Shown here: piece by piece, positions 13,872 to 20,516 of the stretch
Numbering within the stretch: position 1 is the stretch's first letter
How the letters are laid out: each line of letters starts with the position of its first letter
Source: Paracoccaceae bacterium
GTDB lineage: Bacteria > Pseudomonadota > Alphaproteobacteria > Rhodobacterales > Rhodobacteraceae
Direction: 5' to 3'
Length of the DNA: 20,516 nt
Assembly: GCA_007121055.1 (NCBI GenBank)
Contig: SKMM01000352.1
Coordinates: 1 to 20,516, forward strand
Position numbers and translations under genes: made by a program
Notes under the pieces: generated by a model
What the model saw: the letters and a program-made list of their open reading frames with translations, nothing else
Databases searched by the model: none
What the model was told of the DNA's origin: nothing

Positions 13872-13906
13872 GCAGCGGCCGCCCCAAGGGGCGGCCGTCT
13901 GCATTG
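13872..13906. terminator. Terminator of the puc operon, shared with convergent queG
   Basis: CGGCCGCCCC (13876-13885) pairs perfectly with GGGGCGGCCG (13888-13897), with only AA between, and the stem extends outward through GCAG/CTGC with one bulge. A short TCTGCATT follows on the plus strand. It lies between the end of the repeat gene (13844) and the end of queG (13914) and could serve both strands. Confidence 0.75.
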
Positions 13907-13913
13907 GGGGGGG

Positions 13914-14996
13914 TCAGCCTTGCGGGGGCTCAGGCGGGTCCAAGGGGGGGCGTAGCCGCCCGAGGGCCCAGCGTGCGGCGTCCGCCACGGCGGGATCAGG
14001 GTCCTCCGTCAGCCCGGCCGCAATCGGCGCCAGGGAAGGCAGGCCCGAGTTGCCGATGGCGTAGAGGACGTTGCGCACGAACCGGTCGCGACCGATGCGC
14101 TTGATCGGCGAGCCGGAGAACCGCGCTCGGAACGCCGCATCGTCGAGCCCGGCGAGATCGGCCAGCGCCGGGGCGGTCAGGTCGGGGCGTGCGGCGTATT
14201 TCGCCTCCCGGGCGGCGACGGCGAACTTGTTCCAGGGGCAGACCGCAAGGCAGTCGTCGCAGCCATAGATCCGGTTGCCCAGAAGGGGGCGCAACTCGGC
14301 CTCCACCGGCCCGCAGTGTTCGATGGTCAGGTAGGAGATGCAGCGCCGCGCGTCGAGCTGGAACGGCGCCGGGAAGGCGCGGGTCGGACAGATGTCGAGA
14401 CAGGCGGTGCAGCTGCCGCAATGCTCCCGCTCGGGCGGGTCCGCAGGCAGCTCCAGCGTGGTGAAGAGGGCGGCCAGGAACACCCAGTTGCCCAGCTCGC
14501 GGCCCAGCAGATTGGTGTGCTTGCCCTGCCAGCCCAGCCCCGCCGCCTGCGCCAGCGGCTTTTCCATCACCGGGGCCGTGTCCACGAACACCTTGATCTC
14601 GCAGCCCGTCTCGGCCACCAGCCAGCGCCCCAGCCGCTTCAGCCGCGCCTTGGCCACATCGTGATAGTCGCGGTTGCGCGCATAGACCGAGATCGCACCC
14701 CGGTCGGGCCGGTCGAGCACCGCCAGCGGGTCTTCCTGTGGCGTGTAGGCCTCGGCCAGCATCACCACCGACCGCGCGGCGGGCCACAGCGCCGTGGGGT
14801 CCGCGCGCCAGTGGCGGCGCTCGGCCATCCACCCCATCTGCCCATGCCGCCCCAGCGCGAGAAACCTCTCAAGCCGCGCGCCCGCCCCGGCGATCGACCC
14901 GGGCGCGCAGACGCCCATGGCCGCAAACCCCTCCGCCAGCGCGCGCTCGCGCAGGCGGGCTTTCAGCGTGGCGGGAAAGGGCGCGGGCATCGGCAT
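13914..14996 (-). CDS. queG: Epoxyqueuosine reductase QueG
   Basis: A 360-residue cobalamin- and iron-sulfur-dependent enzyme that makes the last step to queuosine in tRNA. The N-terminal domain contains VDTAPVMEKPLAQAAGLGWQGKHTNLL (split as the motifs VDTAPVMEKPLA, with catalytic Asp139, and GWQGKHTNLL). Two 4Fe-4S motifs follow: CGSCTACLDICP (Cys193, 196, 199, 203) and CDDCLAVCPW (Cys246, 249, 253). The C-terminus carries a HEAT-like segment (RNVLYAIGNSGLPSLAPI). ATG at 14996 is chosen; the frame continues upstream into unrelated sequence, and ATG at 14990 is an alternative. It is divergent from the lipoprotein gene. Confidence 0.95.
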   Translation of the reverse strand: MPMPAPFPATLKARLRERALAEGFAAMGVCAPGSIAGAGARLERFLALGRHGQMGWMAERRHWRADPTALWPAARSVVMLAEAYTPQEDPLAVLDRPDRGAISVYARNRDYHDVAKARLKRLGRWLVAETGCEIKVFVDTAPVMEKPLAQAAGLGWQGKHTNLLGRELGNWVFLAALFTTLELPADPPEREHCGSCTACLDICPTRAFPAPFQLDARRCISYLTIEHCGPVEAELRPLLGNRIYGCDDCLAVCPWNKFAVAAREAKYAARPDLTAPALADLAGLDDAAFRARFSGSPIKRIGRDRFVRNVLYAIGNSGLPSLAPIAAGLTEDPDPAVADAARWALGRLRPPLDPPEPPQG

Positions 14997-15122
14997 GGTC
15001 CCGACATAACCGCCCGGCGGGCCACCGCAATGGCCGGCGCCCGGGCCGGTGCCGCCGTACCGGGGGCGCTTTTCACTGCCCGGTGGCTGGGCTAGGGTGC
15101 GTCCGATCCAACGGGGGCAGAG

Positions 15123-15596
15123 ATGAAGACACCCGCACTGGCCGCGCTGGCGGCGCTGGTTCTGCTTGCTGGCTGCGGGGGCGTGCGGCAGTCGGCGCTC
15201 AATCCGTTCACGTGGTTCGGCGGGGGCGAGGCGCAGGACACGCTCGTGCCCGAGGGGGGCTTCGGCGCGCCGCAGGACGGCCGCGCCATGGTGGCCCAGG
15301 TCACCCAGCTGGCGGTGGAACCTGTGCAGGGCGGGGCGATCGTGCGCGCGGTGGGGCTGCCGGCCACCCAGGGCTGGTGGGACGCCGAACTGCGGCCCGA
15401 CGGCGATCTGCGGGCGGTGGAGGGCGAGCTGCTTCTGCGCTTCGTCGTGGCCGAGCCTCGCCGCCCCACGCCGGCCGGCACGCCGCGGTCGCGCGAACTG
15501 TCGGCAGGAGTGTTCGTCCCGGCCTCGGTGCTCGCCACCACCCGGCGCGTCACGGTTCTGGGCGAGGCCGGGCCTCGCAGCGTGGCGCTGCGCTGA
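15123..15596 (+). CDS. Small secreted lipoprotein of unknown function
   Basis: A 157-residue protein with a lipoprotein signal (KTPALAALAALVLLAGC; lipobox LAGC, lipid-modified Cys18), so the mature protein sits in the periplasm attached to a membrane. The mature part has a short Gly-rich linker (FGGGEAQDTL) and a small beta-rich domain (AVEPVQGGAIVRAVGLPATQGWW...LLLRFVVAEP...). I do not assign it to a named family. The mature N-terminus has no Asp at +2, which would favour outer-membrane sorting by the Lol rule. GGGGCAGAG precedes the ATG. It runs in the same direction as the molybdenum hydroxylase gene, 86 bp upstream of it, but a shared role is not evident. Confidence 0.85.
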   Translation: MKTPALAALAALVLLAGCGGVRQSALNPFTWFGGGEAQDTLVPEGGFGAPQDGRAMVAQVTQLAVEPVQGGAIVRAVGLPATQGWWDAELRPDGDLRAVEGELLLRFVVAEPRRPTPAGTPRSRELSAGVFVPASVLATTRRVTVLGEAGPRSVALR

Positions 15597-15682
15597 GCCG
15601 GCCACTTCCGACCCGGAGCTCGCTGGACAGGGTTCCGCGCGACACTAGGCTGCGCCCGGCACCCGCATGAGGAGACCGCCCG

Positions 15683-17965
15683 ATGAACGCCTTCGGCAAG
15701 AGCCAGTCGATCCGACGCCTCGAGGATGTGCGCTTCCTCACCGGGCATGGCCGCTATGTCGATGACATCGCGCCGGAGGGTGCTCTGGTGGCGGTGTTCC
15801 TGCGTGCCCCGGTGGCGCATGCCGACATCACCACGCTGGACGTGGCGGCGGCCCGCGCGATGCCCGGGGTCGCGGCGGTGCTGACCATCGCCGATCTCGA
15901 CGCGGCGGGGGTCGCGCGCAGTATGCGGACCATCCCCGTCACGGGCCCCGACGGCCGCGAGGGCGCCACGCCCGACCGCCCCGCGCTGGCCCGCGACCGC
16001 GTGCGATTCGTGGGCGAGCCGGTGGCGCTGGTGGTGGCCGAGACGCTGGCGCAGGCCCGCGACGCGGCCGAGGCCATCGAGTTTGCCTTCGACGAGCGCG
16101 ATCCCCATGTGGAGCTCGCCCCCGGCGGCCCGACCCTGCATGCGGAGGCCCCCGACAACATCGCCTACCGGTGGGAAATCGGCGACGGCCCGGCCACCGA
16201 CGCGGCCTTTGCCGGTGCCGCCCACCGGGTGACCCTGCGGCTGCGCCACAACCGCATCATCTGCAACTCCATGGAGCCGCGCGGCGCCTTCGCTGAATGG
16301 GACGGCACACGGCTGCACCTCTGCTTTGGCGGGCAGGGCGTGTGGGGGCCCAAGGCGCAGCTCTCGGCGGCGCTGGGCCTCGACCCGGAAAATGTCAGGG
16401 TGACGGTGCCGGATGTGGGCGGCGGCTTTGGCATGAAGGTCATGATGTATCCCGAATACATCGCCATCGCCGCGGCTGCCCGGGCGCTGGGCCGCCCGGT
16501 GCGCTGGATGTCCGAGCGGACCGAAGCGATGCTGACCGACAATGCCGGGCGCGACCTGATCTCGGAGGCTGAGCTTGCCTTCGATGCGGACCACCGCATC
16601 ACCGGCTACCGGGTAAAAATCCTCTCGAATCTGGGGGCCTACAACTCGGGTTTCGCGCAGAACATTCAGAGCACGGCCTCGGCCCGGGTGCTGACCGGGG
16701 TTTACCACATCCCTGCCGCCCATGCCGCCGTCACCGGCATCTTCACCAACACCACCCAGGTGGATGCCTATCGCGGTGCGGGGCGGCCCGAGGCGATCTA
16801 CACGCTCGAGCGCACGCTGGACCATGCGGCCAGGGTGCTGGGCCTGTCGCCGGCCGAGTTGCGCCGGCGCAACTACATCGCGCCCACGCAGATGCCCTAT
16901 GCCACGCCCTCTGGTGAGACCTACGACACCGGCGAGTTCGCGCAGCTTCTGACCCGCGCCGAGGCCGAGGCCGATGTGCCAGGCTTTGCGGCGCGTCGCG
17001 CGGCGTCCGAGGCCATGGGCCGCCTTCGCGGCCTCGGGATCTGCAGCTACATCGAGGCGATCCTCGGCGATCCGTCCGAGGGCGCCACGGTCGAGTTCTG
17101 CGACGACGGCACCGTGAACCTCTATGTCGGCACGGTCTCGAACGGGCAGGGGCACGAGACGGTCTATGCCCAGTTCCTCGCCGACCGCACCGGCCTGCCG
17201 GTGGAGGCGATCCGCGTCGTGCAGGCCGACAGCGACCGCATCGCGCAGGGGGGCGGGACGGGCGGCTCGCGCTCGGTCACCGTGCAGGGGATGGCCACGC
17301 TGGGCGCGGTGGAGGAGATGACGGCAGCCTTCGAGGCCTTTCTTGCGGCCGAACTGGGCGTGCCCGAGATGCGCTTCGACGGCGCGACTTTCCGCGGCGA
17401 AGGCACCAACCGCACGCCCACGCTGATGGAGGCCGCGGACCTCGCCCGCGCGGCTGGCCGCACCGACCTGCTGCGCCACGCGGCGCGGCGCACGCTGCCG
17501 GGCCGGTCCTATCCCAACGGCACCCATATCGCCGAGGTCGAGATCGATCCCGAGACCGGGGTGGTGACGTTGGACCGCTTCACCGTCACCGATGATTTCG
17601 GCAACCTGATCCACCCGATGCTGGCCGAGGGGCAGGTCCATGGCGGCGTGGCCCAGGGCTTCGGCCAGGCGGTGTGCGAGTTTGCCATCCATGACGCCAC
17701 CGGCCAGCAGCTGACGGCCAGCTTCATGGATTACGCCATGCCGAGGGCGACCGATCTGCCGCCCATCCGCTTCACAACCGAACCGGTGCCGTCGGTCAAC
17801 AATCCACTGGGCATGAAGGGCTGCGGCGAGGCCGGCACGGTGGGCGCGCTCGCCGCCATCGGCAACGCCGTGCAGGACGCGCTGTGGGACCGTGGCGTGC
17901 GGCAGGTGGACATGCCCTTCACCCCGTCGCGTGTCTGGGGCTGGCTGCGGAACGCGCAGCCATGA
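15683..17965 (+). CDS. Molybdopterin-binding large subunit, xanthine dehydrogenase/CoxL form II family
   Basis: A 760-residue catalytic subunit of a molybdenum hydroxylase. It begins with the aldehyde-oxidase a/b-hammerhead region (RRLEDVRFLTGHGRYVDD). The MoCo motifs are GGGFGMK at about 246-252, AYRGAGR at about 362-368, GQGHETVYAQF, GTGGSRSVTVQG and the catalytic KGCGEAGTVGA with Glu716. AYRGAGR is the form-II signature; the AYxCSFR loop of true CO dehydrogenase (form I) is absent, so aldehyde or N-heterocycle oxidation is more likely than CO oxidation. The genes for the FAD (CoxM) and 2Fe-2S (CoxS) subunits are not adjacent. GAGGAG lies about 10 bases before the ATG. Its stop overlaps the Nudix start by 4 bp. 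Confidence 0.93.
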   Translation: MNAFGKSQSIRRLEDVRFLTGHGRYVDDIAPEGALVAVFLRAPVAHADITTLDVAAARAMPGVAAVLTIADLDAAGVARSMRTIPVTGPDGREGATPDRPALARDRVRFVGEPVALVVAETLAQARDAAEAIEFAFDERDPHVELAPGGPTLHAEAPDNIAYRWEIGDGPATDAAFAGAAHRVTLRLRHNRIICNSMEPRGAFAEWDGTRLHLCFGGQGVWGPKAQLSAALGLDPENVRVTVPDVGGGFGMKVMMYPEYIAIAAAARALGRPVRWMSERTEAMLTDNAGRDLISEAELAFDADHRITGYRVKILSNLGAYNSGFAQNIQSTASARVLTGVYHIPAAHAAVTGIFTNTTQVDAYRGAGRPEAIYTLERTLDHAARVLGLSPAELRRRNYIAPTQMPYATPSGETYDTGEFAQLLTRAEAEADVPGFAARRAASEAMGRLRGLGICSYIEAILGDPSEGATVEFCDDGTVNLYVGTVSNGQGHETVYAQFLADRTGLPVEAIRVVQADSDRIAQGGGTGGSRSVTVQGMATLGAVEEMTAAFEAFLAAELGVPEMRFDGATFRGEGTNRTPTLMEAADLARAAGRTDLLRHAARRTLPGRSYPNGTHIAEVEIDPETGVVTLDRFTVTDDFGNLIHPMLAEGQVHGGVAQGFGQAVCEFAIHDATGQQLTASFMDYAMPRATDLPPIRFTTEPVPSVNNPLGMKGCGEAGTVGALAAIGNAVQDALWDRGVRQVDMPFTPSRVWGWLRNAQP

Positions 17966-18663
17966 GCGTGACGGGCGCCCCGGAGGCAGCGGCCGGCGCG
18001 GCCGGGCCGGCGCCCATGCGCCCCATCCGCGATGCCGCCACCGTGGTGGTCCTGCGCGAGGGCGCGGGCGGCCCCGAGGTCCTGATGGGCCAGCGTGGCG
18101 CCCAGGCCGCCTTCATGCCGTCGAAATTCGTCTTTCCGGGCGGCGCGCTGGATCCGGGTGACGCCGAGGTGCCGCTGGCCGCGCCTCTGCCGGCGGCCTG
18201 TGCCGCTCGGCTGGGCGGGCAGGGCGCCGCCCTTGCTGCCGCCGCCATCCGGGAACTGTGGGAGGAGACCGGCCTCGCCCTGGGACAGCCGGGCGACTGG
18301 CCCGGAGTGGTGCCTGCGGACTGGACGGGCTTTGCCGCCCGCGGGCTGCGGCCCGACCCGCAGGGGCTGCGCTACATCTTTCGCGCCATCACGCCGCCTG
18401 GGCGCCCGCGCCGCTTCGATGCGCGGTTCTTTCTGGTGGACGCGGATCACATCCAGGGCCCAACCGACGACTTCTCGGCGGCCTGCGAGGAGTTGTCGCA
18501 TCTCCAGTGGATCCCGCTGGCGCGCACCCGCAGCTTCGATCTGCCCTTCATCACCGAGGTGGTGCTGGCCGAGGTCGCCGCGCTTGCCGCGGGCGAGCCC
18601 ATGGAGAGCGTGCCGTTCTTCGACAATTCGGGCGATGCGCCGCTGTTCCGGCGGATCGCCTGA
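17962..18663 (+). CDS. Nudix hydrolase (NUDT7/NUDT19-like group)
   Basis: A 233-residue Nudix protein. The Nudix box is split by an insertion: VFPGGALDPGD at about 57-67 and RELWEETGL at 97-105, with catalytic Glu residues 98, 101 and 102. The longer distance between GG and RELWEE, together with KFVFPGGALDPGD, is typical of the NUDT7/8/19-like group that includes acyl-CoA diphosphatases. The substrate is not settled by sequence. The start ATG overlaps the stop of the CoxL-like gene (ATGA), so translation is coupled, although no shared reaction is obvious. It ends 6 bp before the convergent transporter gene. Confidence 0.9.
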   Translation: MSVTGAPEAAAGAAGPAPMRPIRDAATVVVLREGAGGPEVLMGQRGAQAAFMPSKFVFPGGALDPGDAEVPLAAPLPAACAARLGGQGAALAAAAIRELWEETGLALGQPGDWPGVVPADWTGFAARGLRPDPQGLRYIFRAITPPGRPRRFDARFFLVDADHIQGPTDDFSAACEELSHLQWIPLARTRSFDLPFITEVVLAEVAALAAGEPMESVPFFDNSGDAPLFRRIA

Positions 18664-18669
18664 CCCCGC

Positions 18670-19896
18670 TCAGGGGTGGGCGGGGGCCGCGGCCGTCTCG
18701 CTGACGGTGCGCATCAGCAGGAACGCGATGCCGGAACACACCGCCACGCCCCCCACCAGCGGGATCGGCGTGCCGTCATAGAGCTGGCCCACGGGGATGG
18801 CGATCAGCACCGCGCCGATGGTGGACAGCGATCCGATCACCGCCGCGGCCAGACCCGCGATATGCCCCATGGGCTCCATCGCCAGCGCGTTGAGGTTGCC
18901 GAAGGTCAGCCCCACCATGAAGAACGCCGCGCACATGTAGGCGAAGAACGCATAGAACGCGTAGGGCTCGGGCAGCGGCAGGGCAAGCCATTGCGCCAGG
19001 AAGACGCCAGAGACCAAGGATTGCAGCCCGAAGGCCGTCAGCGCCAGCCGCCGCATCCCCAGCCGCATCACCAGCGAGGCGTTCAGGATCCCCGACAGGC
19101 CGGCCACCATGGCGACGCCCGCGAACCAGAACGGAAAGCTCGCCTGCCGGTCGAAGACATCCGTGAAGACCTGCGGCGCGGTGGAGAGGAAGATGAACAT
19201 CTGCCCGAAGCCGAGGCTCAGGCAGGCCACCACCGTCATCACCCGCAGGTTCGTCGTCACCTCGACCAGGGCGCTCCACAGCGTGGCGAGCCGGAGGGGC
19301 CGGCGACGCTCGGGCGGGTGGGTTTCGGGCTGGCGCAGCATCAGCCAGCCGCCCGAGACGATGCCGAACACCACGAAGGACCAGAACACCGCGCGCCAGT
19401 CCCACACCGCGATGATGCCCGCGCCGATCATGGGGGCCGCGGCCGGCACGATGATGAAGATAGTCATGACGATGGACATCACCCGCGCCATGGTCCGGCC
19501 CTGGTAGAGGTCACGCACGATGGCCAGTGTCACGACCCTGGGCGCCGCCGCCCCAAGACCTTGCACGAAGCGGGCGGCCAGCAGCACCTCCAGCGACTGC
19601 GCCTGCGCCGCGATCAGGGCGGCGGCGGCGTAGACCGCGATGCCAAAGACCACCACGCTCTTGCGGCCGTAGCTGTCGGAAATCGGGCCCCAGACCAGCG
19701 TGCCCAACCCCATGCCGAGGACGAAGATGGTGACCACGAGTTGCGCGCGGTTCACCGCCTCGGGCGACAGCTCGCGGGCGATCTCGACCAGTGCGGGCAG
19801 CATGGCGTCGATGGAATAGGCGATGGTGGCGAACAGCATCGCCAACAGCGCCACGAATTCGGGAAAGGCCAGGCGGCGGGGATCTGGTTCGCTCAT
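18670..19896 (-). CDS. Bcr/CflA-type multidrug efflux MFS transporter
   Basis: A 408-residue transporter with about 12 membrane helices. Features of the DHA1 Bcr/CflA group: FPEFVALLAMLFATIAYSID AMLPAL at the first helix (seen as the FVALLAMLFATIAYS-ID-MLPAL pattern), motif A as GPISDSYGRKSVVVFG in the 2-3 loop, and APMIGAGIIAVWDWRAVFW in helix 5 and its following loop. Substrates could include drugs such as bicyclomycin or small peptides, or sulfonamides. The ATG at 19896 overlaps the stop of the DsbA-family gene by 4 bp; an upstream ATG in frame would overlap it more and is not supported. It is convergent with the Nudix gene. Confidence 0.92.
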   Translation of the reverse strand: MSEPDPRRLAFPEFVALLAMLFATIAYSIDAMLPALVEIARELSPEAVNRAQLVVTIFVLGMGLGTLVWGPISDSYGRKSVVVFGIAVYAAAALIAAQAQSLEVLLAARFVQGLGAAAPRVVTLAIVRDLYQGRTMARVMSIVMTIFIIVPAAAPMIGAGIIAVWDWRAVFWSFVVFGIVSGGWLMLRQPETHPPERRRPLRLATLWSALVEVTTNLRVMTVVACLSLGFGQMFIFLSTAPQVFTDVFDRQASFPFWFAGVAMVAGLSGILNASLVMRLGMRRLALTAFGLQSLVSGVFLAQWLALPLPEPYAFYAFFAYMCAAFFMVGLTFGNLNALAMEPMGHIAGLAAAVIGSLSTIGAVLIAIPVGQLYDGTPIPLVGGVAVCSGIAFLLMRTVSETAAAPAHP

Positions 19897-20516
19897 GCCT
19901 GCCGCTCCGCCAGTTCGGACAGAACCTCGCGCCACAGCTCCACCGGCTGGGCGCCGGGCAGGACATAGGTGCCGGCGACGATGAAGGTGGGGGCGGCCTT
20001 GATGCCGCGCTCGCGGGCCTCGGTCACGCGGGCGCGGATGGCGGCGACATCGGCGTCCGAGGCCAGCAGCCGGGCGATCAGGTCGCGGTCGAGCCCGGCC
20101 TTCGCGGCGATGTCCAGCAGCGTGTCGGGGTCGCCGATATCGCGCCCCTCGCGGAAATGGGCGCGCATCAGGGCGGCCATGACCGGGGTCTGCCGGCCCT
20201 CCAGCCCGGCCCAGTGGATCAGGCGATGGGCATCGGTGGTGTCGGGCATGCGCTCGATGGCGGCGAGGTCCAGCGCCACACCGGCGGCCCCGGCGGCCTC
20301 CACCGCCGGCTGCAGCGCCTCCACCGCCTTCATGGGGCTGCCGAATTTCGCCTCCAGATAGGTGCGGTGGTCGAGGCCGCCCGGCGGCATGTCAGGATTG
20401 ATCTGGAACGGATGCCATTCCACGGCGAAGGGGTGGTCCGCGGCCTCCTCCAGCGCACGGTCGAGCCACGCCTTGCCGATCAGGCACCAGGGGCAGACCG
20501 GGTCGGCCCAGATCTC
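19893..20516 (-). CDS. DsbA family oxidoreductase, FrnE-like (5' truncated by window edge)
   Basis: The 207 visible C-terminal residues of a thioredoxin-fold protein. Reading from the window edge the frame gives DPVCPWCLIGK, whose CPWC is the redox-active motif of DsbA/FrnE-like proteins. It is followed by WHPFQINPDMPPGG and YLEAKFG, typical of FrnE-like 2-hydroxychromene-2-carboxylate isomerase relatives. It includes the inserted helical domain and a C-terminal VAGTYVLPGAQPVELW segment with the cis-Pro region (KAAPTFIVAG). An ATG at 20423 is only internal, because it would lose the CPWC site. The stop overlaps the transporter start by 4 bp. No signal peptide can be judged, as the start is missing. 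Confidence 0.9.
   Translation of the reverse strand, partial: EIWADPVCPWCLIGKAWLDRALEEAADHPFAVEWHPFQINPDMPPGGLDHRTYLEAKFGSPMKAVEALQPAVEAAGAAGVALDLAAIERMPDTTDAHRLIHWAGLEGRQTPVMAALMRAHFREGRDIGDPDTLLDIAAKAGLDRDLIARLLASDADVAAIRARVTEARERGIKAAPTFIVAGTYVLPGAQPVELWREVLSELAERQA

Noticed and set aside
15092..17692. Long minus-strand frame opposite the CoxL-like gene
   Set aside because: The plus strand encodes a full-length molybdenum hydroxylase with all motifs; the opposite frame shows no domain.
15683..17965. Carbon monoxide dehydrogenase (form I CoxL)
   Set aside because: The active-site loop reads AYRGAGR, the form-II pattern, and not the AYxCSFR loop of true CO dehydrogenases; no coxM or coxS is adjacent.

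Overview
The window is a high-GC chromosomal segment from an alphaproteobacterium. It is most likely a phototrophic member of the Rhodobacterales (Rhodobacter/Rhodovulum-like). The best evidence is a complete light-harvesting 2 (LH2, puc) operon whose alpha and beta peptides closely resemble those of Rhodobacter, preceded by two TGT-N12-ACA operators of the PpsR/CrtJ type. The rest is mostly housekeeping and stand-alone metabolic genes in short units on alternating strands. I see no insertion sequence, integrase, CRISPR array, rRNA or tRNA gene.

Layout. 1-1542: the 3' part of rpsB, then tsf and a strong intrinsic terminator. 1480-1820: a gene-free stretch with that terminator and a perfect inverted repeat. 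1821-4517: a LuxR-type regulator (minus) divergent from a FAD-dependent oxidoreductase (plus), then a PagL-like outer-membrane lipid A deacylase. 4539-8613: a small tail-anchored protein of unknown function (minus), an alpha/beta hydrolase (plus), rimO (minus), tadA (plus) and an UPF0173 metallo-hydrolase (minus). 8670-10782: a ceramidase-like membrane protein, then a 4-bp-overlapping pair of low-molecular-weight phosphatase and fructosamine-kinase-family protein. 10783-13910: the puc control region, pucB, pucA, a structured gap, pucC and a 230-residue protein with four copies of a 25-residue repeat, closed by a strong hairpin. 13914-14996: queG (minus). 15123-18663: a lipoprotein, a form-II CoxL-like molybdenum hydroxylase large subunit and an overlapping Nudix hydrolase. 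18670-20516: a Bcr/CflA-type drug transporter overlapping a DsbA/FrnE-family oxidoreductase that runs off the window (both minus).

How the genes work together. The clearest functional module is the puc operon. Its products are the two LH2 apoproteins, the PucC assembly transporter and a repeat protein that probably helps assembly or stability of LH2; control is probably by oxygen and light through PpsR. Hairpins in the leader and just after pucA fit the usual pattern of much higher and more stable pucBA message than pucC message. The phosphatase/kinase pair looks like a protein-deglycation unit. rpsB-tsf, rimO, tadA and queG all serve translation. The most unusual items are the repeat protein at the end of the puc operon, the alpha-subunit residue next to the B850 pigment (His where Tyr or Trp is usual), the CoxL-like subunit without partner subunits, and a LuxR-type regulator without a neighbouring synthase.
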